Origin: Planctomycetota bacterium
Lineage (GTDB): Bacteria; Planctomycetota; Phycisphaerae; Sedimentisphaerales; Anaerobacaceae
Length of the DNA stretch: 64,000 nucleotides
NCBI GenBank assembly: GCA_019456255.1
Contig: VRUG01000001.1
Location: forward strand, 62,001 to 126,000
Direction: 5' to 3'
This document shows positions 27,423 to 37,157 of the stretch, piece after piece. Positions within the stretch are counted from its first letter, which is position 1; the number at the start of each line of letters is the position of its first letter. Below the pieces are notes generated by a model, which was not told where the DNA came from, made no database searches, and saw nothing but the letters and a program-made list of their open reading frames with translations. A program made the translations under genes and the position numbers.

Positions 27423-28283
27423 ATGGAAGCCCAACTCTGGAAACAAGTATACAAATTAGTAACCAAAATGGCCAAAGGTAAAACAATTAAAAGAGCGACT
27501 TATACAGACGGTGACATTATTTTGACTTACATGTGGGCTGTAATTCATGACAGAGCTATCTACTGGGCATGTAAGAAAAGAAACTGGCCCATATATTACA
27601 GAAGGCGGTCACTGCCGAACCCATCAACAATGACAAGACGTTTGCGTAGACCCCAGTTGCAAAAGCTGCTGCACGAGATGGAGAAAAGCCTGGTCAATAG
27701 ATTACCTCGCAGCGTATGCAGGTGGATAGATGGCAAGCCGCTGGCAATTGGCGGAGCAAGTAAGGACTCAGAATCCGCCTTCGGTTTTGGCGCTTCTTGT
27801 ATTTGCAAAGGCTACAAGCTCTATGCTGTAGGTGACTTAAACCAGGGTTTCGTAGAATGGACAATTCGTTCGATGAACCATGCCGAACCTAAAGTCGCAG
27901 TTGAGCTAATAGCTCATCTTGACCAGGGGGGCTATCTGGTCGGTGACACTGCATATGACAGTAATAAACTCTATGAGGCAGCATCGAAAAGAGCTATCCA
28001 ACTTGTCGCCTCTGCACGCCCCGGCAAAGCTTTAGGCCATCGTCGCCATAGCATATATCGTATCAGATCAAGAGAACTTTTAGAGCGACGGTTTGGCCAG
28101 TCTCTTATCATTGCACGTAGAAGCATTGAGAGAATGTTCGGCAATCTGGTATGCTTTCCATGCGGCCTAAAACCACTTCCGCATTGGGTCAGAACATTAC
28201 ACAGAGTCCGACTGTGGGTTCGTGGAAAAATGATACTTTATCACCTTTGGAGAATGCGAAATGAACATGCTAAATTCGCTTAG
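27423..28283 (+). CDS. DDE transposase (IS4/IS5-like)
   Basis: The 286-residue transposase has an apparent DDE triad: Asp103 in WIDGKPLAIGG, Asp175 in GDTAYDSN and Glu236 in RRSIERMFG. The C-terminal R-x-x-E-R-x-F-G pattern is typical of IS5-type and related IS4 transposases. Strong ribosome site AAGGAG precedes the ATG. The gene is intact and lies within matched terminal inverted repeats, so the element may still be mobile. Its codon style is slightly more G+C-rich and arginine-rich than its neighbours, consistent with recent arrival. Confidence 0.85.
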   Translation: MEAQLWKQVYKLVTKMAKGKTIKRATYTDGDIILTYMWAVIHDRAIYWACKKRNWPIYYRRRSLPNPSTMTRRLRRPQLQKLLHEMEKSLVNRLPRSVCRWIDGKPLAIGGASKDSESAFGFGASCICKGYKLYAVGDLNQGFVEWTIRSMNHAEPKVAVELIAHLDQGGYLVGDTAYDSNKLYEAASKRAIQLVASARPGKALGHRRHSIYRIRSRELLERRFGQSLIIARRSIERMFGNLVCFPCGLKPLPHWVRTLHRVRLWVRGKMILYHLWRMRNEHAKFA

Positions 28284-28285
28284 AT

Positions 28286-28307
28286 GCAAAATGTTGCATG
28301 CCCGGGG
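28286..28307 (-). repeat. Right terminal inverted repeat of the insertion sequence
   Basis: Read on the minus strand this 22-bp end starts CCCCGGGCATG then CAACATTTTGC, matching the left end with one extra G. Confidence 0.85.
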
Positions 28308-28379
28308 CACTTGCCGCAACGGTTCTTTTGTAACCAACCTTACCTCTGCTATTCGCAGAGACAAGGATTTTGCATTCAT

Positions 28380-28397
28380 CCACGGGTAAATCCGTGG
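28380..28397 (+). other. Short hairpin between IS and flippase gene
   Basis: A perfect 6-bp stem CCACGG/CCGTGG with a 6-base loop lies about 47 bases upstream of the flippase start. It has only a short T3 run after it. It could be the trace of another element or a leader hairpin; no function is assigned. Confidence 0.3.
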
Positions 28398-28443
28398 TTT
28401 CCTGTAAGGAATAAAAAAAGGTATTATTTTTTGTTGGTAAAGT

Positions 28444-29724
28444 ATGCACAAATTTTATAGTCGGGTCAAATCAATAGGTGCGACATCCAGTGTTTACATG
28501 ATGTCAAGTTTTATTGGGAGGGGTCTGCCTTTTTTCTTACTTCCGGTATTGACACGTTATTTATCAACCGACGATTACGGTTTTATTGCGATGTTTAATA
28601 TAATCCGCAGTTTCCTGTTGCCTTTAATTGCAATCTCAACTGCTGGCGCAATCGGCAGGGCTTATTTCGATAGAGATAAGGCTGGCTTTAATTTTTCCAG
28701 TTATATTTCAAGTGCTTTCTTTGTAAATACCGTGTTTTTTCTTATTTTCGGAGTAATACTTTTTTTCTTGAAGGATTTCATCTCTACGCGGATAGGTTTG
28801 CCATGGCAATGGGTTTTAGCGGTGCCTTTTTTCGGCTATGCAGCGTCCCTGATAAGTGTACGTGAAAAGTTGTGGGTTTTTGAGGACAAGCCTTTTCGTT
28901 ACGCAGTTTTCTTTGTTTCAAAGTTAACGATTAATATAGCTTTGTCATTATTACTGGTTATTGTTTTTTCGATGAGTTGGGAGGGTCGCATTGTTGGGAT
29001 TATCGCCACAGAAATATTGTTTGCTGTTGCGGCTATTATCTTATTGGTCAGAAAGTATCGGGTCAAAATATCCGTACAAATAAATTACATAAAAGACATC
29101 CTTAAATTTGGACTGCCTCTTTTGCCTCATGCTGTAGCAATGGCAATTTTGACGGGCGCAGATAAATTTTTCCTCAAGAAAGCGGAAGGCTTTTCCGTTT
29201 TGGGAGTATATATCATCGGCTTTATGTTTGGACAGATCGTGCTTTTTATAAGCAGTTCCATTGACGTAGCGATTTCTCCACGTCTTTATAGAAGACTGGG
29301 GGCTTTGAATAAAGAAAACAGTCTGGAATTGGTAAGGTATATATATGTATATCTTCTTATTCTTATATTCATAGCCTCAGCAGTGGCCTTTTCTTCACGT
29401 TTTTTGTTGAAATTTTTGGTAGCAGAGGAGTTCTATCCCGCAGGCAAATTCATAATTTGGATTTGTTTCGCTAACGTTTCTTTTGGGATGTATCGAGTTT
29501 TTGCGCAGTTTATTACTTATGCGAAGAAAACGTATATGCTTAGTTACGCGACCGTAGTTTCGAGCGTATTTGCTGTTTTCGCTAATTATTTTTTAATAAA
29601 GCTCAATGGCCCGGTCGGTGCTGCGCAGGGCGTATTTGTGAGTTACACGTTTTATTCTCTCTTTACCTGGTACTGTGCCAACAGGGTCATTCCTCTTCCC
29701 TGGCGTAAAGCACTCACAGTATAA
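28444..29724 (+). CDS. wzx: Wzx-type polysaccharide flippase
   Basis: The 426-residue integral membrane protein has about twelve hydrophobic segments and the N-terminal pattern SSVYMMSSFIGRGLPFFLLPVLTRYLSTDDYG. This is typical of MATE/MVF-type oligosaccharide flippases (Wzx/RfbX/polysaccharide biosynthesis family). It should move lipid-linked repeat units across the inner membrane. No strong ribosome site is visible. The insertion sequence sits about 135 bases upstream, so its expression may depend on read-through or a promoter within the element. Confidence 0.85.
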   Translation: MHKFYSRVKSIGATSSVYMMSSFIGRGLPFFLLPVLTRYLSTDDYGFIAMFNIIRSFLLPLIAISTAGAIGRAYFDRDKAGFNFSSYISSAFFVNTVFFLIFGVILFFLKDFISTRIGLPWQWVLAVPFFGYAASLISVREKLWVFEDKPFRYAVFFVSKLTINIALSLLLVIVFSMSWEGRIVGIIATEILFAVAAIILLVRKYRVKISVQINYIKDILKFGLPLLPHAVAMAILTGADKFFLKKAEGFSVLGVYIIGFMFGQIVLFISSSIDVAISPRLYRRLGALNKENSLELVRYIYVYLLILIFIASAVAFSSRFLLKFLVAEEFYPAGKFIIWICFANVSFGMYRVFAQFITYAKKTYMLSYATVVSSVFAVFANYFLIKLNGPVGAAQGVFVSYTFYSLFTWYCANRVIPLPWRKALTV

Positions 29725-29747
29725 TTTTTCATGGTTACTGATGTCCA

Positions 29748-31883
29748 ATGTCAGCGTGGATCATTAGTGACCTTTTTACAATTGGAAAGAATATTTCAGG
29801 GATTATGAAAAAAATAATCTGGAACAACCATCTTACTTTAGTCCTGATATTTAGAATTGCGAGACGATTCGGCCTGCAAAATATCAAGTCAATAAATTTT
29901 GCAACCTGCAGTTGCCTTGCTCGATGCCTTACAACATTTTGGAATATTTTTTATATTGGCAGGGATAAATTGTTTTTAAAAATTCCCGGAAACCCTATAT
30001 CTGGGCCTCGGCTAAATTTTGCGGAGATTTACAGTAAAGATGGTCACCTTGTCTACGACGACATCATGTCCAGTGTTTTACAGTTGAGAAGGGAGATTAC
30101 TGAAGATGTTTTTTCTGACAAAAAATTAAATGTTACAGAACTTTACCCACATGCCGCTTCAAGGCCATCTCTCCGGTCATTTTTTGAGATGCAAATCGGT
30201 AAAGATATTAATACCGCTTTGTGTTTTGCTCATTATATCAGGTACAGAAAAGACGAGACAAATGATGATGTTTTAGTGCTGACATGGTTAGACTGGAGCA
30301 AGCATGTGAAGCCCTATATTAAAAACATGGGCATAGATGTTTGGGAGATCAAGTCGGGATGGTTGGTTGAGTTGACTTTAATTGTCCAAGTATTTTTAAT
30401 GTTTCTTCTTAATATAACTTTAACTTTTAAGCAATTTTTAATAAGTAAACTTTTTTCAGACAGCTCCGCGGAGGAAGACCGCAGCAGAGCTATTGACAAG
30501 AACTTACCCAAAATATTAGCACCATATACAATGAGTATCTTGTCTTATAAACGTAATTGTTTACCATGGCTTTGGGACTCGGAATTAGCAAAGGAAAAAA
30601 TAGTGGTACTGCTTTCCTTTAACGCGGTAATCACGAAGGAAGAAAAGGACGTTGCTAAGTCTATGGGCATTACTCTTTTGAGAGAGGCCCGATGCAGGAA
30701 ATGGTTAGCTTCATTTAGAAACAGGTCGAAGTGTCCATCTTCTTCAAATGAGCCTTTGGTTTGGGAGCCATCAGGCAAATATCCCGGCATTCTTTTTGAG
30801 TTACTCCGGGACATTGGCACTATAATTAAAAAGACTCTGTTTAGTACTAACAGAGTAATGCTGCGGCAGCTTTATATTTTCATGAAAGCGGCATATCGTA
30901 TTGCTTATTATAAAGATTTTGTTCTTACCAATAATATCGCTGTTGATATAAATAGTGAGGATTCTGAAAATGTTTTCCTTCGTGCCTTGGCGATGGAAGA
31001 ATGCGGCGGAATAATGGTAAGCTGGGAGCGTTCAATCCGTTTTGAATATTCACATTTTCTTCATAACAAGTATGTCCATGTGGAATTTGTTACGGGCGAT
31101 TACAGTCTCATGGCATTGAATGAGGAGTCAAATTCAAAATACATATTCAAATCCGGCTGGATCAATGGCAGTATGCTTAAGGATTCTGAAAAAGAGGCCG
31201 AGTTGCTTAGAGAGTCTTTGTCGATATCTGATAAATGCCTTTGTATAGCTTTGTTTGACGAGATGTGGGGCGACCATATATTGTCCAGGGCTAATGTAGA
31301 GGGTTTATATAGAGCGTTGCTGAAAGCGACGTTGAAAAACGAAAATTACAAACTTATCATAAAATCTAAAAAGCCGCACGTAATAGCTGCAATGAGTGCT
31401 GAGATTCACGATTTAATAAAAGATGCTGAAAAACTCGGGCGTTGCAGGATACTTGATACATTGCAAAATGTATCCACAGCGGCACTGGCCTCTAATATAT
31501 CCGTATCTTTACCTTCGATGGCTGCATTTGAAAGTATTTTGAGCGGAAGCCGTACAGTACTATTTAACTATAAAAAAAGAAATAGTGATCTGTTTTGCCA
31601 AGATGACAATTTTTCTAATATAATATTTGAGGATTTAGATGAGTTGACCGCCTCAATTGATGAGTTTTCAAGAGGCTTGAAGCCCAATTTAGGTGACTGT
31701 TCGGCATTACTGCAAAAGATTTCTCCCTTTCAGGATAACAAAGCCGGCGAAAGAGTAGGAAATTATCTAAGTTGGTTCATTGAGGCTTTAAATAATGGGA
31801 TGGACCGTGATAGTGCGTTGGCAATGGCTAATGACCGGTTTGCTTCAATGTATGACGCATGCGTAGGTAGTTCTACGAATTAA
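29748..31883 (+). CDS. Large putative GT-B-like surface-glycan protein
   Basis: The 711-residue protein is not recognised as a named family. A hydrophobic stretch lies at about residues 206-230 (WLVELTLIVQVFLMFLLNITLTF), so it may be membrane-associated. The C-terminal part resembles a donor-binding half of GT-B enzymes: FKSGWINGS, CLCIALFDEMWGDH, KLIIKSKKPH and SVSLPSMAAFESILSGSRTVLFNY, where a serine-rich turn is followed by a glutamate. A related pattern occurs in three other proteins of this locus (34453, 44882 and 57032). I infer a glycosyl- or glycerophosphoryl-type transferase. An ATG at 29805 is an alternative start. Confidence 0.55.
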   Translation: MSAWIISDLFTIGKNISGIMKKIIWNNHLTLVLIFRIARRFGLQNIKSINFATCSCLARCLTTFWNIFYIGRDKLFLKIPGNPISGPRLNFAEIYSKDGHLVYDDIMSSVLQLRREITEDVFSDKKLNVTELYPHAASRPSLRSFFEMQIGKDINTALCFAHYIRYRKDETNDDVLVLTWLDWSKHVKPYIKNMGIDVWEIKSGWLVELTLIVQVFLMFLLNITLTFKQFLISKLFSDSSAEEDRSRAIDKNLPKILAPYTMSILSYKRNCLPWLWDSELAKEKIVVLLSFNAVITKEEKDVAKSMGITLLREARCRKWLASFRNRSKCPSSSNEPLVWEPSGKYPGILFELLRDIGTIIKKTLFSTNRVMLRQLYIFMKAAYRIAYYKDFVLTNNIAVDINSEDSENVFLRALAMEECGGIMVSWERSIRFEYSHFLHNKYVHVEFVTGDYSLMALNEESNSKYIFKSGWINGSMLKDSEKEAELLRESLSISDKCLCIALFDEMWGDHILSRANVEGLYRALLKATLKNENYKLIIKSKKPHVIAAMSAEIHDLIKDAEKLGRCRILDTLQNVSTAALASNISVSLPSMAAFESILSGSRTVLFNYKKRNSDLFCQDDNFSNIIFEDLDELTASIDEFSRGLKPNLGDCSALLQKISPFQDNKAGERVGNYLSWFIEALNNGMDRDSALAMANDRFASMYDACVGSSTN

Positions 31884-31904
31884 GAGTAACTAATAAGGCA
31901 AATT

Positions 31905-32702
31905 GTGAAATTACCGGAAAGATTTATTAATGAATCCCTTGCTCGGCATTGGCAGGTGGATGAAACAGAAGAGAGCTTTGAGCGTTTAATGTATCATCTT
32001 GAGCATAAGACTAACTTCAAGCCTTATTTTGAAGAATCTATTAACAAGCTGTGCTTTGATAGTGACAAGTTTAAAGATGGGATAATTGTTGCAGATGTGG
32101 GTGCAGGTGTTTGCTGGACGTCTGCGATGCTGGCAAACCATCCCTCCGTAAAACATGTCTATGCGGTGGACCCCAGTGAGCAGCGACTTAAACATGCTGA
32201 ATCTGTTTTAAAACATTTTAAAGTACCGGAAGATAAGGTGACGTTGATTAACGGAACTTTTGACAAGCCTAATATTCCTGAAAAGGTGGACTTAGTCTTA
32301 CTGTGTGGTGCATTACATCACTGTTATGATGAAGATATCCCCGCACTTTTTTCAAATATAAAAAATTTACTTACGGAAGAAGGTATGGTTTTAGTAGCAA
32401 ATGAACATTATGTGACTCCTTCGTGGTTAGTTATACGTTTTCTTTCTTTTATCAAGAATTTTAGAAGACTGAAAGAGCGTGGGCTCTCTTTTACTGCCTT
32501 GAGAGCTCCGGATCAATTTGGCGGGGAACACTGGAGAATAAGAAAAGAGCTTGAACATATCTTCTCAAGTTGTGGGTTTAAAGCTAACTTTTTCATTCAC
32601 GAAGGTGACTTGTGCAAAGATAAGCCTCGATTCTATCAGCGATTTGGCTGGAAATACTATCATGCTTTTCTGGAAAACATCACTCCCTGTGATATTTTGT
32701 AA
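31905..32702 (+). CDS. Class I SAM-dependent methyltransferase
   Basis: The 265-residue protein has the SAM motif IVADVGAGVCWTSAMLA, the acidic second motif VYAVDPSEQRLKHA and the later motif VDLVLLCGALHHCYDE. It is a class I methyltransferase of the type found in many surface-glycan loci. The start is a GTG at 31905 with AAGG upstream. Its substrate is unknown; the neighbouring genes encode a large putative glycosyltransferase and a B12 radical SAM enzyme. Confidence 0.75.
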   Translation: MKLPERFINESLARHWQVDETEESFERLMYHLEHKTNFKPYFEESINKLCFDSDKFKDGIIVADVGAGVCWTSAMLANHPSVKHVYAVDPSEQRLKHAESVLKHFKVPEDKVTLINGTFDKPNIPEKVDLVLLCGALHHCYDEDIPALFSNIKNLLTEEGMVLVANEHYVTPSWLVIRFLSFIKNFRRLKERGLSFTALRAPDQFGGEHWRIRKELEHIFSSCGFKANFFIHEGDLCKDKPRFYQRFGWKYYHAFLENITPCDIL

Positions 32703-32880
32703 GGTAGGCGTGAATCAATCCTTGAGATTAGTGAAAGGTCTAAAATTAACACCGCATTTCGCATGTAAACAGTGACAGATGAGTTAAATTTTGACAGTCT
32801 ATAGTTTATGGAGACCACTCAAGCCAGTTTTGACTGTTCTGATTTGGAGAATCCAATGGGTGGAAGATGGAAGGAAAAAC

Positions 32881-34380
32881 ATGACTGAAAATAAAAACAC
32901 AATTTTGCTGATAGAACCTCCTTTTAACCGTTTGTTCAAGAGTACCTTTTCACTTGAAAGATACCCTTCTTCGTTAGGATATCTTTCAGGAGTGATAAGG
33001 CAAAAAACAGACTGGCATGTACTGAGTTATGTTGCCGATTTTTCTCAGCATAATTATGCGATAAAGCTCAGTTTCCTGACAGGTGAAGGTTTTAGGAATT
33101 ATTTAGATGCTCTTGAAGATATTTCGCTGCCAATATGGGAGGAAGTCAAGACAGCTATTTTAGATGTTCAGCCTGACGTTATAGGTATAACAGCCAAGTC
33201 GCAAAACTTTGCATCGGCATGTATTGTTGCTAAAATTGCCAAACAAATTAACGAGAAAACTACTGTTGTAATGGGTGGGCCTCATCCTTCAATGATAAAA
33301 ACTAAGGTTTTGGATTGTCAGAATATTGATATTGGTGTCATTGGTGAGGGTGAACGGACAATAATAGAATTACTTGATGCTATAAATTCAAAGAAAAAGC
33401 TAAATGCTATCAATGGCATTGTATTTCGAGATGGCAACAGCACAATTGAAACAGCTCGAAGAGAACTCATTGACAATCTGGATTCTTTGCCATTTCCTGT
33501 AAAGACTGCTTCCGAGGTATTGATGGGTTATGAAAAGTTTTCTCCTTCGGCGTTTCGAAATGTCTTTGCAACAAGAGGATGTCCCAATAATTGTTTTTTT
33601 TGCGGTTCTCGCAACATCTGGACAAGGAAGGTCAGATTTCGTTCAGTTGAAAATGTTGTAGAGGAAATACAATGTATCCAAAAGCTTGGGGTGAAATCTA
33701 TAAATTATGACGATGATACTTTCGGTGTAAGCAAAAATTATATAAGAAAACTTTGCAATGCCATGATCGAGTACTGTCCATGTATCAAGTGGAAATGTGA
33801 GATACATGTAAGGCTGGTCGATGATGAGATTATATCACTGATGAAAAGAGCAGGTTGTCATACTATTCAGATAGGCATTGAATCAGGTAACAATCAGATA
33901 TTGAAGGAAATGAGGAAGGATATCACTATAGAAAAAGCTTATGCAGCATGCCGAACAATTAAAAAATATGGCATTAAATTACATGCTTTCTTTATTGTTG
34001 GCTTCCCACAAGAAACAGAAGAAACTCTGGATGATACCGTCAAAGCAATGATGAAGATTGATTGTGACGAGTTGGTCTATAGCATATTCACGCCCTATCC
34101 TGGAACTGAAGCATTTGAGTTCTGTAAAGAAAAAGGTCTAATTGATGATAGTTATAATGTTTCTTTGCACAATCATCAAAGCCCTGCCAGCTGTTTTTGC
34201 CTTAATATAACTCCTGAAAGATTTCGGGTATTGGCTGCCAAAGTAGAGAAAATGGTTGATAAAAGAAATGCTGCTAGTAGAAAAAGAGGTGTTTTCTCTG
34301 TAGATACTTTTAGAAAAATACAGGAATTCGGTATAAAGAAAAGTATTCAAAAAGGTGTGGGAATTTTTTTCAACAAATAA
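32881..34380 (+). CDS. B12-binding-type radical SAM enzyme
   Basis: The 499-residue protein has a cobalamin-binding-type N-terminal domain (VMGGPHPSMIKT, IGVIGEGERTIIELL). The radical SAM core has the motif CPNNCFFC (Cys234, Cys238, Cys241), followed by INYDDDTFG and GIESGNNQILKEM. The start at 32881 is chosen because GGAAGGAAAA lies just upstream; an upstream in-frame TTG at 32791 would add 30 residues unlike the family. The 178-base gap before it encodes no supported gene. It probably performs a methylation or rearrangement on a sugar or lipid of this locus. Confidence 0.8.
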   Translation: MTENKNTILLIEPPFNRLFKSTFSLERYPSSLGYLSGVIRQKTDWHVLSYVADFSQHNYAIKLSFLTGEGFRNYLDALEDISLPIWEEVKTAILDVQPDVIGITAKSQNFASACIVAKIAKQINEKTTVVMGGPHPSMIKTKVLDCQNIDIGVIGEGERTIIELLDAINSKKKLNAINGIVFRDGNSTIETARRELIDNLDSLPFPVKTASEVLMGYEKFSPSAFRNVFATRGCPNNCFFCGSRNIWTRKVRFRSVENVVEEIQCIQKLGVKSINYDDDTFGVSKNYIRKLCNAMIEYCPCIKWKCEIHVRLVDDEIISLMKRAGCHTIQIGIESGNNQILKEMRKDITIEKAYAACRTIKKYGIKLHAFFIVGFPQETEETLDDTVKAMMKIDCDELVYSIFTPYPGTEAFEFCKEKGLIDDSYNVSLHNHQSPASCFCLNITPERFRVLAAKVEKMVDKRNAASRKRGVFSVDTFRKIQEFGIKKSIQKGVGIFFNK

Positions 34381-34452
34381 GATTGGGTTGGCTATCGTTC
34401 TGCAGTATTCCGAATGCGACCTAAGGACGAATTTTTATAGCGAAAGTTTTTT

Positions 34453-36378
34453 ATGTGCAAAACGCTGATTATATTTGAATTTATTGATGAAGTTGAATCT
34501 TTTGATTCTACCTACGGGCTTGCGAGTATATCCGGTAGAAATGCCCTGGTGCTTGCCTTACAGCCTGAAGTGCAGGCTTATCTTAAAAGGAAAAAAGTAG
34601 ACTACCTTAATACTATCGATTTCTTTGATAGGGACTCTCACCAAAATTTATTGCTGAAATCTGATGAAATCATCCAGTCTTTTAGAAGTTTGCTGGATAT
34701 AAAAGACGACCTTGGAATAGTAGGAGGATATAATAACGCTTTCATTTATCATATCCGGTCCTTTGTGCATTATCTATTATGGTTAATCGAAATTATTGAC
34801 CGGGCAGTTAGTCAGCTTGGTATTGAAAAATTGGTTGCTCCTTATCGGGAGAAACAGTTTTGCATGAGCAATACCGTTTCCAGCCAAGAGCGGTATGTCG
34901 GTAATATCTGCAAGTCGTTCTCTGAAATTAAATCGATAAAATTTGAGCCATTCTTTGATAAAAGCCAAAAACAATATCTGCCGCAATCTGAAAAATTAAA
35001 AGAAATAGTCCGTGAGGTTGTAAAACTTCTGACACATAAAATATATTGTGCCTACTTTTATTACCGGTCAAACGGCAAGAAGCTAATCTTAGCTCCTACA
35101 GATGGTTATAACATGCAAAATGTGACAGAGCAGTTCAATGATGTGCTTACTGTTTATTTATCCAGCCGGAGCAACAAGAGGTTTGGGGACACTAAGAGAA
35201 TGCTCAAGAATAATAATTTTGTAACCCTTAGTGTGATACCTGGACTTTTAAGTAAAAAAAAGAAAGATGGGTTTTTAATGAGGGTGACCCCTGAAATTAA
35301 CAAATTGTATGATTGTATAAATAGCAATAGTCATTTGTTAAACTACCGAGGCGTTGATTTCAAAGACCTGGTATTATGTAAGATAGAAAATGGAATAAAA
35401 CCATTTTTAATTAAACTATATGGTCATAGCGTTACTGTAAGTAAATTTTTAGCAAAACATAAGCCATCTCTGCTTTTATCTCAAATGGCACGGGAAATAA
35501 CCTATAACCTTGGAGAACTTGCCGGGCTTTACGGCATTGCTTCTGTGTTGATCTCTCATGGTTCTCACGTTCCTGTGTCAAATAAGTACGAGGAAATAGA
35601 ATGGGGCGAGCACGGTCTGGGCTTGATCAACACACATTATGAATACGTAGCTATGCAATCGCCGTGGGCAAAAGAGCAGTTTGATGCCCTCTCATCAGAT
35701 AGTCAGCCGATAATCACCGGGCCCCTGGTCTTTACAAAAATCAAAAGAAATGATGACGAAAAGATTTCCCTGCGGCGGCGTATAGTTCCCAACTTTGCAG
35801 AACAGACAATAATCGTACACGCCGGCACGCCCAAGCCCCGTCGCTATATGAGGTTTTATATCTATGAAACGATGGACGAATATATAGCAAACACTAATTC
35901 ACTAATTAAAAGTATTGAAAGTATTGCGAATGTCCACTTGATAGTAAGATTCAGGCCTTCTGAATTTATAACGGAGCAAGATTTTGCGGATTTACTGGTT
36001 AAGTCTGATAGCTATAGTATTCATTCCGAGGGCTCGTTTGCCGATTATTTAAAAATAGCCGACCTCTTGGTAAGTTATTCTTCTACTACAATCGAGGAAG
36101 CGCTTCAAAATAAAATACCCGTTCTTCAGTATGACCCGCAGGGAAAGTATTGTCATATAAAGGGGGAGTTGTTAAGGTCGGACGCTCAACCTAAAATAAA
36201 TTCCTGTTACTTCGTGGATTCTGAAGAACATCTCCGCTGGGCGGTTGGTTGGTTTATCAAGAATCATTTAAATAAAGCGGTGCCTGAGTCGGAGTGGGAG
36301 AGGCACGTTTTTGCAGAGGAAGAAAAAATAAGTTTGCCGGTATTTTTTAAGGATGTTCTTAATAAAGCTCCATGCTAA
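34453..36378 (+). CDS. Large putative GT-B-like glycan transferase
   Basis: The 641-residue protein is not assigned to a named family. The C-terminal half carries elements of capsule-synthesis or CDP-glycerol-transferase-like GT-B folds: SVLISHGSHVPVSNKYEE, GPLVFTKI, HLIVRFRPSEF and LLVSYSSTTIEEALQNKIPVLQYDP. The last motif (Ser-Ser-Thr followed by Glu) is the donor-phosphate-binding pattern seen in KpsS/KpsC-like and TagF-like enzymes. The N-terminal third is unusual and may bind the acceptor. It is likely a glycosyl- or phosphoryl-transferase for the repeat unit. Confidence in the general class is moderate, and in the substrate nil. Confidence 0.6.
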   Translation: MCKTLIIFEFIDEVESFDSTYGLASISGRNALVLALQPEVQAYLKRKKVDYLNTIDFFDRDSHQNLLLKSDEIIQSFRSLLDIKDDLGIVGGYNNAFIYHIRSFVHYLLWLIEIIDRAVSQLGIEKLVAPYREKQFCMSNTVSSQERYVGNICKSFSEIKSIKFEPFFDKSQKQYLPQSEKLKEIVREVVKLLTHKIYCAYFYYRSNGKKLILAPTDGYNMQNVTEQFNDVLTVYLSSRSNKRFGDTKRMLKNNNFVTLSVIPGLLSKKKKDGFLMRVTPEINKLYDCINSNSHLLNYRGVDFKDLVLCKIENGIKPFLIKLYGHSVTVSKFLAKHKPSLLLSQMAREITYNLGELAGLYGIASVLISHGSHVPVSNKYEEIEWGEHGLGLINTHYEYVAMQSPWAKEQFDALSSDSQPIITGPLVFTKIKRNDDEKISLRRRIVPNFAEQTIIVHAGTPKPRRYMRFYIYETMDEYIANTNSLIKSIESIANVHLIVRFRPSEFITEQDFADLLVKSDSYSIHSEGSFADYLKIADLLVSYSSTTIEEALQNKIPVLQYDPQGKYCHIKGELLRSDAQPKINSCYFVDSEEHLRWAVGWFIKNHLNKAVPESEWERHVFAEEEKISLPVFFKDVLNKAPC

Positions 36379-36426
36379 TTTGTTGTAAAATTTTCATATT
36401 TTAGTTTTCTGAAAGGATAAAAAGTA

Positions 36427-37104
36427 ATGATTGAGACCCTTGAGCCTTACCGCATTGTTGATTTGTCCAAGAAGGTAGTTCCCGGCGAAGGTGACCGGCG
36501 CTGTGAAATCAGGCCTATTAAAAACGAACGTTCGGATGATTACTACTGCGAGTTGGACCTGATGACGCATTTGGGTACGCACCTTGAAGCACCGTATCAT
36601 TTTGACCTGAAATGGAAAGACATAGCGGCCTTCCCTGCATCGGCATTTATGGGGAGATGTGTGATGCTGAAGATTACCGATATTGAGCCAGGTGCCAGAA
36701 TTATGCCTGAGCATCTGGATAGTGCCGATGGCGGCCGTGTTCGTAAAGGTGATATTGTTATTGTGGAAACACCGTACCATCTGCCACCGTTTAGCTTTCC
36801 TGACCCGGATAAGGAAATTCGTCCTCATGTCAATAGTGATATGGGACAATGGCTTGTTGACAAAGGTATCAAGTGTATTGGTTTTGCTGACAGCGTTGAC
36901 ATTGAGACACGCATCTCTGATTTCCAGGATTTTCATCGTGTAGCAATGGGTAAGGATATTACATTTATTGAAGTTCTTGAAAACCTCGACGAGCTTAAAG
37001 CCGATGTGTTTTTCCTTATAAGTTTGCCGATGTATATCGTTGGCATGGACTCATGCCCTGTGCGTGTAGTAGCTATCGAAGGTATTCCTGGATTTGACAA
37101 ATAG
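36427..37104 (+). CDS. Cyclase-family (kynurenine formamidase-like) metal hydrolase
   Basis: The 225-residue protein has the signature TH-x-GTH-x-E-x-P-x-x-H (His48, His52, Glu54, His58; THLGTHLEAPYHF). This marks the cyclase family of metal-dependent hydrolases that includes bacterial kynurenine formamidase. Family members hydrolyse amide or lactam-type bonds. A good ribosome site (GAAAGGAT) is present. Next to cytidylyltransferase genes for acid sugars, it may hydrolyse a formyl or other amide from a sugar amine, or open a lactone. This is inference from its neighbours. Confidence 0.75.
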   Translation: MIETLEPYRIVDLSKKVVPGEGDRRCEIRPIKNERSDDYYCELDLMTHLGTHLEAPYHFDLKWKDIAAFPASAFMGRCVMLKITDIEPGARIMPEHLDSADGGRVRKGDIVIVETPYHLPPFSFPDPDKEIRPHVNSDMGQWLVDKGIKCIGFADSVDIETRISDFQDFHRVAMGKDITFIEVLENLDELKADVFFLISLPMYIVGMDSCPVRVVAIEGIPGFDK

Positions 37105-37157
37105 CATTTTGGTTTGTGATTGGCTTAGGGCAAAGTGTTTTTAAGAAAGGTAAATGA

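Larger units (their letters stand above)
27316..28307 (+). mobile_element. Insertion sequence with about 22-bp terminal inverted repeats
   Basis: Nearly identical inverted repeats bound a 992-bp element: CCCCGGGCATCAACATTTTG at 27316-27335 on the left, and the complement of CCCCGGGCATGCAACATTTT (28288-28307) on the right. They differ by one inserted base. A single transposase gene lies inside. No target-site duplication is clear at the flanks. The element sits between the radical SAM gene and the flippase gene and does not interrupt a recognisable frame. The transposase is DDE-type and IS4/IS5-like, with family uncertain. Confidence 0.85.

Noticed and set aside
27300-28320. Target-site duplication of the insertion sequence
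   Set aside because: Flanking bases on the two sides (for example GATTC and CACTT) do not match.
32791-32880. TTG start adding 30 residues to the radical SAM protein at 32881
   Set aside because: The extra part has no family likeness, and a good ribosome site precedes the ATG at 32881.
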